This document shows positions 51,151 to 59,554 of a DNA stretch of 64,000 nt, piece after piece. The notes beneath the pieces were generated by a model. The model was not told where the DNA came from, searched no databases, and saw nothing but the letters and a program-made list of their open reading frames with translations. Every line of letters starts with the position of its first letter. Position 1 is the stretch's first letter. Origin of the DNA: an uncultured Kiloniellaceae bacterium (GTDB lineage: Bacteria; Pseudomonadota; Alphaproteobacteria; Kiloniellales; Kiloniellaceae); contig CANLSF010000003.1 in assembly GCA_947493695.1 (NCBI GenBank), positions 248,001 to 312,000 on the forward strand, read 5' to 3'. Made by a program: the position numbers and the translations under genes.

Positions 51151-53283
51151 TTACGATAACCATAGTTCCGCAATACTAATCTGTGCCAATTGATTTTCTA
51201 CATTCCCGACATTAGCCAGTTGATTAGGCACCTGAAATGCGCCAGATACCGACAGGCTGTGCGAATGGAAAAGACCTTCTCTGAAGCAGTCGTTTAATGC
51301 CTTGGCAATAGCTTCTCCGAGCAAAGCATATTCAGAAACGGAAGTAACAACTGCACTGCCTTCAGACGTAACTGACAGAGGTACACCTAATGCTGTTCTA
51401 TAGTATGTTTCAGCGATCCCTTCAGCTGCGGAACTAACAACTGAGTTCACTGGATGTCGGGCATTCACTGATTGAACGAAACTATCGTTTATGGAGTTTG
51501 GAAACCTGAAGATAGAATCAGTCTCACGTAACCTCCCATGAAAATCTATAAATGCTGTAATCCTATTTCCCGTATCCTGCTCAATTGCAAGTCGAGTCGC
51601 CGAAACCACTTGTAGACGACCTGAGGCCGAACCTCCCGGCCAATCCCGATTGGGGTCTACACCTCGTTGGCCTTCTTGTAGGGTTCCTCTATACGCGTTA
51701 CCCCAGCGTCCCGATGGATTCACCATCGGGTAAACGAAGAACTCCCAGTCTCTCAAAAGTTCATTTGCGATCACACTATCATTGAGGAGAAAGTTCACGA
51801 ACGCTTCCAATTGCCAATTGCCTTGGTCTTCAGAAGCGTGTTGACCTGAAATCAACACGGCCTTCCGTTTCAATGTTCCGTCAATTGGCCCAGAAGCATC
51901 ATTTGAGATTCTGTAGCTTATCAGATTGAGAGCAGGTACGACTACCCCATCACCGTCACGCGTAGTTGTCGCAGACTGCCCATAGATAAAGTTTTTTCCG
52001 AGTGAACTCGCAGGTTCCGAAACCACCGAGTTTGTCATTATGGCGTCTGTATGGGAGTTAACTCTTGAAGGATTGTACGGTAATCTTGTGGCAATGTAGA
52101 CCGTATCCTCAGTGAAAACGGAATCGCCAGATACTTCTTGAAAATTTCCAACCACGGAGGAGTTACTTAGTCTCTGCCATGACAACTGATCATAGCTGAA
52201 CCATGCTCTCCAGTCCGCCGGCCAACCACCAGCCCCATAAATCGAGTTTGGATTCTCATCCGTTAAATTAAATCTAAATGTGGGTGCTTTACCTGAAACG
52301 CCTGTTAACCGACACGCTAGACTGTAGTATATTTGGCTCGGTGAATTTCCCTCTATATTCCTATTTGGTCGTGCGTATAGGGTAATAAGAGGTGATACAG
52401 AAGATGTATTCGCAATCTGCACTCTTCCAATGTCTGTATTGCCTCCTTCAAAATTATCTTCAACCGTAATACTAGAGGCGACCTGTAAGACAGTAGAAAA
52501 AACAGATTGTCCATTGCTAGGCAAGATGGCACCAGCTGCAACATTTACAGTACTCGGCAACGGGCTGTCATTGCTAGAAACAACCGTCTGACGAAAGGTA
52601 CCTGCTAGCGAGTTGATCGCTACGATGTTTGTTGGATGACCAAACGTCTGGGGGTTTCCGTACTTTAGCCCAGAGTTTAAAGTCACTGCATCAATGGTGT
52701 TACCTCCGACAAACCGAGCATCAAATACTAAGCTGGCCCCTTGTATACGGGCAGGCGGCTGCCCCGCGTTGAACATCGCTCGTTGTGCTTCGGAAAGGAT
52801 CACGTTCCAAGCGCCGACATCAGCAAGTCTACCGCTGAAATTTCTTAAATTGTCAATAGCGCGGCCAGCGATAATCCAATTGCCATCTTGAGCTCGAAGT
52901 GGCGCGGCTCCATCAGTTGAAGTCACATAATTCAACTCTGTACCGTTCAAGTAAATATGGATGTTCGACGCAGAGGAGTTCCCATCCCAGGTCACGATCA
53001 AGTCATACCAAATATCGATTACCAGCGCTTGAGGTGCGGAGTATCTAAGAACACTAGCATTTGCACCTGAACAAGTAACAGCCAACCCTTGTTGTCCAGC
53101 ATCGTCTCGAAGCCAAATGGTAAGACCGAAATCAGACACACCAGACTCAACTAATAGGAAATACTCATTTTCAGAGGCGGCGGACAAACTGAATCTACAA
53201 GCAAACGAAAATGGTCCGCCTACCGGCGTATGCACACTTGGGTAATCAATTCGATCATTGATCCCATCAAAGCTAAGAGCCAT
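51151..53283 (-). CDS. LamG-like domain fused to M14 zinc carboxypeptidase
   Basis: 710 residues from ATG 53283, with AGGAG eight bases upstream inside the stop region of the previous tail gene. Residues 1-210 look like a concanavalin/LamG-type lectin domain (LSFDGINDRIDYPS, WYDLIVTWDGNSSASNIHIYLNG). The C-terminal half is an M14 metallopeptidase: zinc motif GQHASEDQ (HxxE), YPMVNPSGR, GVDPNRDWP, and the third zinc ligand in AFIDFHGRL, with a late Glu in VTSEGSAVV. It follows phage tail genes, so it may be a virion-borne enzyme that binds a glycan and trims peptides. A/T-rich compared with neighbours, which suggests transfer. Confidence 0.8.
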   Translation of the reverse strand: MALSFDGINDRIDYPSVHTPVGGPFSFACRFSLSAASENEYFLLVESGVSDFGLTIWLRDDAGQQGLAVTCSGANASVLRYSAPQALVIDIWYDLIVTWDGNSSASNIHIYLNGTELNYVTSTDGAAPLRAQDGNWIIAGRAIDNLRNFSGRLADVGAWNVILSEAQRAMFNAGQPPARIQGASLVFDARFVGGNTIDAVTLNSGLKYGNPQTFGHPTNIVAINSLAGTFRQTVVSSNDSPLPSTVNVAAGAILPSNGQSVFSTVLQVASSITVEDNFEGGNTDIGRVQIANTSSVSPLITLYARPNRNIEGNSPSQIYYSLACRLTGVSGKAPTFRFNLTDENPNSIYGAGGWPADWRAWFSYDQLSWQRLSNSSVVGNFQEVSGDSVFTEDTVYIATRLPYNPSRVNSHTDAIMTNSVVSEPASSLGKNFIYGQSATTTRDGDGVVVPALNLISYRISNDASGPIDGTLKRKAVLISGQHASEDQGNWQLEAFVNFLLNDSVIANELLRDWEFFVYPMVNPSGRWGNAYRGTLQEGQRGVDPNRDWPGGSASGRLQVVSATRLAIEQDTGNRITAFIDFHGRLRETDSIFRFPNSINDSFVQSVNARHPVNSVVSSAAEGIAETYYRTALGVPLSVTSEGSAVVTSVSEYALLGEAIAKALNDCFREGLFHSHSLSVSGAFQVPNQLANVGNVENQLAQISIAELWLS

Positions 53284-53295
53284 TCCGTCTTACTC

Positions 53296-53721
53296 CTAAG
53301 CAGACTCGAGTTCGTCGACGTTCCAGGATGTGATTGTCACCAGGGCCCCGCTGGTGATTGACAGATTGTCGATTTCCATTTCACCACCGCCGCCGGTGAT
53401 CGTGATTGCGCCGTCCTGAACGGGGTTTGCGTTGCTATCGTATGCCCGGAACCAGCCTGCGGTTCCGCCAACTTCGGCGTTGGCGCTTGGCAAGCCGTTA
53501 AGCGTGGCGCGGGCGCCGGGGGCCTGATCCGTGGCGCTGCTGAAGGCCGGGCTTTGCAGGGGGATAGTGACCAGGCGTACGCCGCTGGCCGGGTCGTCGC
53601 CGAATGCCGGCTGTGCGCCGCTGCGCAGCTCGATGTAGCCGGGGCCCGCGCCGGCATCCAGTCGCTCGACCTGTGCGTTGCAACGTGCCAATGCGGCGGC
53701 GTTTGGAATTCGTGTGACCAT
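53296..53721 (-). CDS. Phage tail-region protein, unknown function
   Basis: 141 residues from ATG 53721 with AGGAAGAG upstream; a longer open frame continues to 54063 but its composition looks non-coding. The start VTRIPNAAALARCNAQVERL and the strands GYIELRSGAQPAF, GVRLVTIPLQSPAF, WFRAYDSNANPVQDG look like small beta-rich proteins encoded among tail genes of marine and soil alphaproteobacterial phages. A minor tail or decoration role is likely from position only. Confidence 0.65.
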   Translation of the reverse strand: MVTRIPNAAALARCNAQVERLDAGAGPGYIELRSGAQPAFGDDPASGVRLVTIPLQSPAFSSATDQAPGARATLNGLPSANAEVGGTAGWFRAYDSNANPVQDGAITITGGGGEMEIDNLSITSGALVTITSWNVDELESA

Positions 53722-54183
53722 TTTCTCTTCCTTTTCATTCTTGTCTGGTGAAGGTGTCAGTGGTTTGGCAAAGCTCGCGTCACCCACACCAAAAGCCCGC
53801 GCGTTCTGGAATGAACCCTTCGGCCTTGATCTGCAGGGGACGTTAAAACAATGAAATCTTGAGCAAAAACCGAGGCTGCAGTGCGCCGGGTGCGCCGGCG
53901 GCTGTGAGTCTTTCCTCGTCGCCTCATGACAAACCGCAGTGTTTGCGCACCGGACGATGGCCCAAGTCACGGTTAGAACCGGAATAAATACGGGGATGTG
54001 AGTTTCAGGTTGGCGACAGAAAAACCTGTTCAGGCAGGACCGACAAAGTACGATCCATCCCATAAGGTAATCTTCCCCAGTGCCAGGGCAGGAACCGGAA
54101 CACTCCTAAATTCGAACCACTGATTGTGTCCCCGCATAGTCGGGAATTCACACCTGTGGAACTTCTGTTGAATCCTGCCCGCT
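53722..54183. other. Gap inside the tail gene row
   Basis: About 460 bases between two minus-strand tail genes. The frame of the 53296 gene stays open for 114 more codons, but the translation is Cys/His/Pro rich, without sense. No ribosome site or family was recognised. It may hold a promoter for the 53721 and LamG-M14 genes. Confidence 0.45.
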
Positions 54184-54636
54184 CTAAAGACGCGTGAAGT
54201 TGAAACTCGTCTCCAGGCCCTGGGCTCCTGTGACGGCAGAAAGCGTAACGCTCAGCTTGTCGTTTGCGGTGAAGTCGTTGTCGTTACCCGTCCCCAGGGG
54301 GGTCGCCTGCCCGGGTGCCGACACGGCCACAGCGGTCAGGCCGCTCAACCCCGCGCCGTTTTTTCTGACAGCCAGATTGAGGCTGCCGGCCGCCAGATCG
54401 AAATCCAACGAGTCCAGGCGCACCCCGGCGGGCATCTTAAAGACCAGTGTCACATCACCCTCTCTCGGGCTCGGATCGAAATAGGTCACCGCCGCCTTTT
54501 GTCCCGCAAGATTAATCGGGATCGCGGTTTTCAGGGACTGGCCGCTCATCGCCTTGGACACGCCGCCCTGGGTGACTGCGATCAGATCCGCGTCGCCCAG
54601 CACACTGGTGGTGCCGAGTTCGGAAAACTTCGTCAT
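54184..54636 (-). CDS. Phage tail-region protein
   Basis: 150 residues, starting four bases after the stop of the small gene at 54640 with GGAG in the overlap. The N-terminus (TKFSELGTTSVLGDADLIAVTQGGVSKAMSGQSLKTAI) looks like the 'head' of phage tail-fibre or collar proteins. The remainder is a beta-rich domain (VTLVFKMPAGVRLDSLDFDLAAGSLNLAV in part) suggestive of a carbohydrate or fibre module. Function unproven. Confidence 0.65.
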   Translation of the reverse strand: MTKFSELGTTSVLGDADLIAVTQGGVSKAMSGQSLKTAIPINLAGQKAAVTYFDPSPREGDVTLVFKMPAGVRLDSLDFDLAAGSLNLAVRKNGAGLSGLTAVAVSAPGQATPLGTGNDNDFTANDKLSVTLSAVTGAQGLETSFNFTRL

Positions 54637-54639
54637 CTT

Positions 54640-54816
54640 TTACTCCGTTGTGAAATTTACCGCGGCTTCAGTGGTGAGGTTACTTCCCGCTTCCGTCTCC
54701 ATCACCGCATCTGAGACGTAGGCGATACGCGCGCCCCCGCGATAGCCGGGTCGTGCGTCGCCACTCCAGGCGCTATCACCCGCGGCGGGTGTTGCCGGTG
54801 CGAAGGCCGCCGTCAT
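54640..54816 (-). CDS. Small phage tail-region protein (58 residues)
   Basis: Start ATG 54816 overlaps the stop of the 54813 gene (ATGA), and the stop at 54640 lies four bases before the next start. The product begins MTAAFAPATPAAGDSAWSGD and contains ARIAYVSDAVMETEAGSN. Perfect fit into the coupled gene row supports it. It is alanine rich with one beta-type segment. No family is recognised. Confidence 0.7.
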   Translation of the reverse strand: MTAAFAPATPAAGDSAWSGDARPGYRGGARIAYVSDAVMETEAGSNLTTEAAVNFTTE

Positions 54817-55088
54817 GGGATCTGTGACACGCGGGCATAGAGACCGCCCGGTGTGCCGCCTGTCACATCTGCACGGATGCGTCCGGCCCCCAGCTCAAAA
54901 TTCGCCAGTCCGGGGCTACCCAGCGTCACCTCGTTTCCAACGCTCAAGGCCGTCGACCCATCGGGCCCCAGGTATTGCAGGCTTACCGCCGCGCCGCCGA
55001 AGCTGCCAGCGACCGAAAAGGTCCCGCGCCCACCGCTCCAGTTCCGCCAGCCTGCGTTCTCGTTATTGGTAATCAGGTTCAGTGTCAT
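54813..55088 (-). CDS. Small phage tail-region protein
   Basis: 91 residues from ATG 55088 with AGGAAAAGG upstream; the upstream extension to 55124 lacks a ribosome site. A beta-rich chain (SVAGSFGGAAVSLQYLGPDG, NEVTLGSPGLANFELGAG, GGLYARVSQIP) resembles small virion proteins that coat heads or tails in podovirus genomes. Next gene overlaps by four bases. Confidence 0.65.
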   Translation of the reverse strand: MTLNLITNNENAGWRNWSGGRGTFSVAGSFGGAAVSLQYLGPDGSTALSVGNEVTLGSPGLANFELGAGRIRADVTGGTPGGLYARVSQIP

Positions 55089-55138
55089 TTTTGCCTTTTC
55101 CTTATTGTGGAATTTATCCGCCAAGCAGTGTGCGGCCT

Positions 55139-55348
55139 TTATTCACCAAGCAATTGCTTACGCGCCGTGGGTGCCTTGCCGGTCAAGCCATCGCCGCCGG
55201 TCAGAATGGTCGAGGCCCTGCCCCGCGCCTTGCGTTGCCGTTCCCGTTCCGCCACCGCCGCGTCCTGAACTTCTGTGTCCTCTTTCTCCGGTGGGGGCAG
55301 AGGTGGTGGCGGTGCCTTGGGTTTTTTCGGTGAAATCAGTCCACCCAT
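55139..55348 (-). CDS. Small proline-rich phage protein
   Basis: 69 residues from ATG 55348 with GGAG upstream. The start GGLISPKKPKAPPPPLPPPE is proline rich, and the charged helix DAAVAERERQRKARGRAST and the end GGDGLTGKAPTARKQLLGE follow. Short proteins of this layout are commonly found next to terminase and internal-virion genes in podoviruses. Function unknown. It lies 48 bases after the terminase large subunit C-terminal gene on the same strand. Confidence 0.65.
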   Translation of the reverse strand: MGGLISPKKPKAPPPPLPPPEKEDTEVQDAAVAERERQRKARGRASTILTGGDGLTGKAPTARKQLLGE

Positions 55349-55395
55349 TTATGAATCTCCAAATCAGTTATGGTTGTCATCGGAACAAGTCATCA

Positions 55396-56136
55396 TCATC
55401 CAAAGAGATCGTAGTCGCTGCGCGCGAGTTTCGCCCTGACCCGCCGTGTGGAGGCCGACGCGAAGCGCAGGCTCATCAGGCCATAACGGGTCGCGGCCAT
55501 CAGGTCGTCGAACTCCTTCACCACCTTGCCGTCCTTGCGGTGATAGAGGCGAAACTCATTGAACCATTCGTTCAGATGGGCAAAGACCTTCAGGCGACCG
55601 GTCTGCATACGCTCCAGCAGGATCATCAGTCCGGCCTCAACGCCGTTGGAGCCATCGGGGAACTGCGCGTGCTCCTTCAGCATGGCCAAGCCCTGGTCAC
55701 GGTAGACCTCCGCCAGCATGCGCCCGCTGCCCTTATCATGCTGCAGGCCATCATGCGGCCAGGCCCAGGGCAGCCCCCGCCCCCAGACCTTCAGGGCCGC
55801 AGCGTGAATAACCGGCGTCGCCTGCCGCGCCTTGTAGGCATGGGTGACGTAAAGACAGTCCGCATCCCGGTCCCAGGCCAGCCTGACACCGGCTGTCGGG
55901 TGATCCCAGCCGAAATCCAGTGCGCCGATGAGCGGCCAGTGGGCGGGAATCTCAATCGACGGGATCGCAATGTCTTCGTCATTGATTGGAAAGATCCGGC
56001 CGGAGCCCAGCACCGGAATTCCCCGGGCCCTGGCATCACGTTCGTGTGCCGGATAACTCTGAATAATCGCCTGGCGCTGGTCCTCGTCGTAGTGCTCCGC
56101 GTCCCAAATGGTCATGCTGGTGACATGGCGTGACAT
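55396..56136 (-). CDS. Terminase large subunit, C-terminal nuclease part (split gene)
   Basis: 246 residues from ATG 56136 (GGAAAG upstream), starting five bases after the stop of the ATPase part. The segment begins MSRHVTSMTIWDAEHYDE. The nuclease acidic residues are expected in LIGALDFGWDHPTAGVRLAWD, with further family blocks WPHDGLQHDKGSGR and FDDLMAATRYGLMSLR. Normally this part is fused to the ATPase. Here a stop and frame change separate them. The tight spacing would allow coupled translation and reassembly as two chains, or it may mark a mutation. Confidence 0.85.
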   Translation of the reverse strand: MSRHVTSMTIWDAEHYDEDQRQAIIQSYPAHERDARARGIPVLGSGRIFPINDEDIAIPSIEIPAHWPLIGALDFGWDHPTAGVRLAWDRDADCLYVTHAYKARQATPVIHAAALKVWGRGLPWAWPHDGLQHDKGSGRMLAEVYRDQGLAMLKEHAQFPDGSNGVEAGLMILLERMQTGRLKVFAHLNEWFNEFRLYHRKDGKVVKEFDDLMAATRYGLMSLRFASASTRRVRAKLARSDYDLFG

Positions 56137-56141
56137 AGTAT

Positions 56142-56825
56142 TTATCTTTCCATGCTTGCCTGCCCGGGTGCCCCCGGTGCTGCTTCTTTGCCGAACGCCG
56201 CTTCGGACAGGAACAGACGCACCACCTCCGACATCCCTTGCAGGGGCGTAAAGGTGATCATGGTGATGCCGCCGGTTGCGTTGGTGCGTGTCAGACCTTC
56301 CGAGTAGATATCCAGCGGCGGTTCCTCGTCGAACCAAACGCCGTCGAGGGTCTCGCCCTGCCATTTCTCGCGGCCTTTTTCGTAGGACTTGAACGCCAGG
56401 GTCGATGCGCCGCCGCTGCTATGGCGTACCACGATACTGTCAACTGTGTCTGCGCTGCTGCGCGCGGCACTGGTGCCCAGAATGCAATCCCCCGGCAGGG
56501 CAGCCGTGCCCCAGGCGTCCTTTCGCTGTGGCGGCCCCAGCAGCATGCGCTGCGGATTATCGCGGGTGGATTCCGCCGTCACCCCCGCTGCCCAGAGCCT
56601 TACCGGGCGCGCGAAGCGACGCCCCCGCCACCAGTCGGGATAACGACCACTCAGATGCATGGCCCATTCCGACGCACCGGCCAGGGTTTTGCCCAGCTGG
56701 TTGCCCGCCATGAAGAGGCGTTCGCGATGACTCGCCCCGGCTTCATGGAACAGGCGTTGCTTTTCATAAGGCCGGTACCGGCTGAGTTCATTGCTCTCCA
56801 GTCGTTTCAGTTTTTCGCGCTTCAA
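56142..56825 (-). CDS. Terminase large subunit, N-terminal ATPase part (split gene)
   Basis: About 227 residues. No ATG fits; a TTG at 56825 (AAGGAATCC upstream) is chosen, overlapping the small subunit gene by 38 bases. Walker A is LFMAGNQLGKTLAGASEWA, Walker B is TLDGVWFDEEPPLDI, and the coupling motif is GGITMITFTPLQGMSEVVRLFL. The protein then runs into KEAAPGAPGQASMER and stops, where related terminases continue into the nuclease. The GC-rich GGGGGCACCCGGGCAGG tract just before is a likely indel site. The motor for DNA packaging. Confidence 0.82.
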   Translation of the reverse strand: MKREKLKRLESNELSRYRPYEKQRLFHEAGASHRERLFMAGNQLGKTLAGASEWAMHLSGRYPDWWRGRRFARPVRLWAAGVTAESTRDNPQRMLLGPPQRKDAWGTAALPGDCILGTSAARSSADTVDSIVVRHSSGGASTLAFKSYEKGREKWQGETLDGVWFDEEPPLDIYSEGLTRTNATGGITMITFTPLQGMSEVVRLFLSEAAFGKEAAPGAPGQASMER

Positions 56826-57414
56826 CGCGACGCTGGATTCCTTCAAGTGCCGCAATCCGCCGCTCAAGATCCCGCTCGAGTTCGTCGAGGTCTTCATCGC
56901 TGAGGTCATCGAAGCCGCCGCCTTTCCCATCCCGTTTTTCTCCAAACAGCCCGAGCTGCCGCCCAAGCAGCTCCAGCGCCTTGTTGGCAACACTGCCCTG
57001 ATGGCTATAGCTGCCGACGGTCCGCCCGCTTCGGTCTTTCAGGGGTTTCAGTCCCAAAGACCGTTCTATGTTTTCCACCAGGCATTCGACGATCCAGTCC
57101 TTGTCGACGGCGCGGTCCCCACCGGAGCGCAGCAGGTCTTCCAGTGCTGCTTCCGGGTCCCGCCTGTTTGCGTAAGCCGCATCGCCCGATCGCTCGGGTA
57201 CATGGCCCCCAAACCCCACTTCCTCCTGCTTCGGTTTGTCATCACGCAGCTCTGCAATCCTGTTCAGCAGGTCGGCCCGCATCAGCAGTTGTTGCGCGCG
57301 CACCTTCGGGTTCTCGGTCCGATATCCCGCAGCCGTCACCGCGTCTCTGGGCTCCATGCCCGACGCCACCAGATCGGCAAAGGCCTCCTGACGGCAGCTC
57401 CTTAATTTCGGCAT
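56788..57414 (-). CDS. Terminase small subunit
   Basis: 208 residues from ATG 57414 with AAGGAG directly upstream. RQEAFADLVASGMEPRDAVTAAGY is the DNA-binding helix-turn-helix typical of Terminase_2-type small subunits. An acidic, coiled C-terminal region (DDLSDEDLDELERDLERRIAAL) likely drives oligomerisation. It recognises the packaging start site and hands DNA to the large subunit encoded next. First gene of the terminase-tail block, preceded by a 105-base repeat/terminator. Confidence 0.85.
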   Translation of the reverse strand: MPKLRSCRQEAFADLVASGMEPRDAVTAAGYRTENPKVRAQQLLMRADLLNRIAELRDDKPKQEEVGFGGHVPERSGDAAYANRRDPEAALEDLLRSGGDRAVDKDWIVECLVENIERSLGLKPLKDRSGRTVGSYSHQGSVANKALELLGRQLGLFGEKRDGKGGGFDDLSDEDLDELERDLERRIAALEGIQRRVEARKTETTGEQ

Positions 57415-57572
57415 GAAACTCCTTTTGCATGGGGCAACGCCCAGCACCCCGGCGTCCCGGCTCATTGCGGGCGTAGGCCAAGGGTCCCGTAACTGTCATT
57501 TATCGCGTGAAAAGCGGATCGGCCGCGTCCCGCCTCGCATAATTCCCGAGGTAGATAACGCCCAGGCGGCAA

Positions 57573-57676
57573 GGCAAAAAAAATCCCGCTCCGGTCTTCA
57601 CCGTCACGAGATCCGAACCTATTGGCCCGCACCAAAAATCGCAAAATCAGGCCTGCGAGTCAATCAGATGGGGATA
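57573..57676 (-). repeat. About 105-base repeat with terminator-like end (copy 2; copy 1 at 30996-31100)
   Basis: Shares with copy 1 the leftward blocks TTTTGCGATTTTTG, GGGCCAATAGGTTCGGATC and TCTCGTGAC, and the end GGAGCGGGATTTTTTTTGCC. It lies directly beyond the last immunity-type gene (57768) and ahead of the terminase small subunit gene. The hairpin plus T-run fits a transcription terminator for the toxin array. Confidence 0.65.
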
Positions 57677-57767
57677 AGACTTACACCCCGATCAGCTTCG
57701 GACAGATCGCTCATCCTGCCTTGATCAACTCGAGCGCAGCTTTCGCCTCCACAGGCCGTCGCCAAGA

Positions 57768-58190
57768 TTATGATTTGCTCTCATCCTCAGTCGGCAGTGT
57801 AGCTGACGGATTGCGTTCCCTGATCAGTTCATAGGCGCTTTTCGCGGCATCAACCACACCTTGCCATTCCGGTTTCTTGATGTACTCCTCATCGGCCATG
57901 TCAGTGTTGTATTTTTCGAAGAAAGCATCGATGGCTGCGATCACTTCATCTACCGCCCGCATTTCGCTTTCGTTTTTCAGAATGACCCCAATCCAATTCT
58001 CCGAATTGGTCGCAAGATCGGTATCTTCGTAGAGGAAAATTAATGGAAAATCGAGGTTGTCATGTCTGGGGACACCGGCGCCTGGGTCTTTGGCCCAGGC
58101 AGTGCGCTGAAGTTCAAGATCACTCAACTTATTCAAGTAGTGAATAAGCGTTTCGCGCATCGGGGGAATCTGTAGTTCATTATTTACCAT
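57768..58190 (-). CDS. Putative immunity protein (SCO4402-like family)
   Basis: 140 residues. The N-terminal part MRETLIHYLNKLSDLELQRT and DNLDFPLIFLYEDTDLATN, then AIDAFFEKYNTDMADEEYI, resemble the SCO4402 family of small acidic proteins found as immunity genes beside polymorphic toxins. It follows the toxin-tip remnant at 58276, in the usual toxin-immunity order. Acidic residues abound, suitable for blocking a basic nuclease tip. No ribosome site is strong. Confidence 0.65.
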   Translation of the reverse strand: MVNNELQIPPMRETLIHYLNKLSDLELQRTAWAKDPGAGVPRHDNLDFPLIFLYEDTDLATNSENWIGVILKNESEMRAVDEVIAAIDAFFEKYNTDMADEEYIKKPEWQGVVDAAKSAYELIRERNPSATLPTEDESKS

Positions 58191-58275
58191 TATAGTGTTC
58201 TATCCATTTAAATTGAAGTTCTGCCATGAACCAGCGTATGAAGCGTTTTTTGCTCGGCATCACCACGCATTACAC

Positions 58276-58647
58276 TCAAACAGGGGTAGAGAAAATTTTT
58301 GTTGCAACAGCAATATGCTGAGCCTCCGGGTTTTTGTCCAACGGTCCAACGATCGGTTTCCCATCGCGGCCACGGTTAGTCCCTCTGTAATTTACGACTA
58401 CGTGATCAACCCTTTGGTACTCGAATTCACTAATCGGATCACCTTTATCGACCCGAATGTGGTTGCCCTGATAGCTCGGGTCTTGCCAGCGTACACCGGG
58501 TTTAGTTCTTCTCCCTGGTCTCGCAGCCTTTTTATTTGGTTTTACCCCCCATTCCAGCGGAACCTTCGGCACAACTTCCTGAAGGCCCTGCCAATCCGGA
58601 TAGAACGTTCTTGCATCGACCTCATGTCCTGTTGGCCAGGGTTCTTC
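58276..58647 (-). pseudogene. Toxin-tip domain out of frame with its upstream linker
   Basis: A coding-quality frame without its own start: EEPWPTGHEVDARTFYPDWQ, then GNHIRVDKGDPISEFEYQRV and DHVVVNYRGTNRGRDGKPI, ending FSTPV. An internal ATG at 58572 could give only the last 98 residues. It should be the C-terminal tip of the protein encoded at 58542-59213, but sits in another frame, with a TAG just before EEPWP. A single-base change near 58650 would restore fusion. Pattern of a polymorphic-toxin tip; the activity is unknown to me. Confidence 0.55.
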
Positions 58648-59213
58648 CTACTGGACAGGACAAGCGGACCGCGCGCGATGTCGCTGTGATCTCGAAAAGG
58701 CGTAAGCTCATCACCAATCCGCTCCGGCGGAATCAAGCTTTCCGGCTGCCCGTTCAGCAGGCTGTTGTCCGGCGGTGTGCCGCCGGTGGTGATCGACTGC
58801 TCAATCTCAACGCCCTCACCGAAACCGCCGGGATTGAACACGTCACCGGACTGCGGTTCCAGAGGTGGACTCAGGTAGCGTCCGCGCTCTTCAGATGGAA
58901 TGACCAGGCCGGTCTTGAGATCGATCAAGATATCGTTGCCGTCCCAATCAAGATATCGGCCGATTTCATCGACGTAGGTGCCGATTGCCTCGTCCCTTCG
59001 CTGCAAGGCTGACATTCTGCGGATATTCTTTCCGAACTGAATCTCGATGATACGAAAGTCTTTGCTTTCGGTTTCGATAACGATCTTCCCCAGGTATTTC
59101 TTATCCCCAAGAATTTCGATGACTGACCAGCCAAGCCAGGGGGCGAGTTCGGGATATTCGAAAAACAGCGCCTCCTTCACTTCCCAACTCTGCTCGTTGA
59201 CCCAGTCGCGCAT
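58542..59213 (-). pseudogene. IS-truncated pretoxin trunk fragment
   Basis: The surviving part begins MRDWVNEQSWEVKEALFF near the IS left end and includes GWSVIEILGDKKYLGKIVIE, DWDGNDILIDLKTGLVIP, and FNPGGFGEGVEIEQSITTGG followed by PPDNSLLNGQPESLIP. This last block also occurs at the right window edge in an intact toxin gene, so it is a pretoxin linker. The 5' part is lost where the IS3 element ends (about 59234), and the 3' end runs out of frame into the tip at 58276-58647. It is therefore doubly broken. Confidence 0.6.
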
Positions 59214-59275
59214 CTCTTTTGCTCTTCCCCCATTGAGTTGGTCCGGCCCTATAGTTAGGAAACGGAGGATCAAGA

Positions 59276-59554
59276 ATGGGAATCAAACGACACAAGCCAG
59301 AAGAGATTGTCACGAAGTTGCGGCAGGTTGAGGTGCTTTGCGGCCAGGGAATGCCACGGGTTGATGCAATCCGACAGATGCAAATAACCGAACAGACATT
59401 CTATCGTTGGCGTAAGCAATATGGCGGCATGGGAACAGAACAACTGAAGGAACTAAAGCGCCTTCAAAAAGAGAATGCCCGATTGCGCAGAGCGGTATCG
59501 GATCTGACCTTGGACAAGCTCATTCTATCTGAGGCTGTCCGGGGAAACTTCTGA
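59276..59554 (+). CDS. IS3-family transposase OrfA
   Basis: 92 residues. MGIKRHKPEEIVTKLRQVEV and VDAIRQMQITEQTFYRWRKQ form the helix-turn-helix DNA-binding part of IS3 OrfA. A leucine-zipper-like stretch (LKELKRLQKENARLRRAVSDL) and LDKLILSEAVRGNF follow, as in the IS407 subgroup. A GGGGAAAC tract near its end is a likely -1 frameshift site to make OrfAB. Confidence 0.9.
   Translation: MGIKRHKPEEIVTKLRQVEVLCGQGMPRVDAIRQMQITEQTFYRWRKQYGGMGTEQLKELKRLQKENARLRRAVSDLTLDKLILSEAVRGNF

Noticed and set aside
53722-54063. Upstream extension of the 53296 tail gene
   Set aside because: The ATG at 53721 has a strong ribosome site, and the extension has a nonsense composition rich in Cys, His and Pro.
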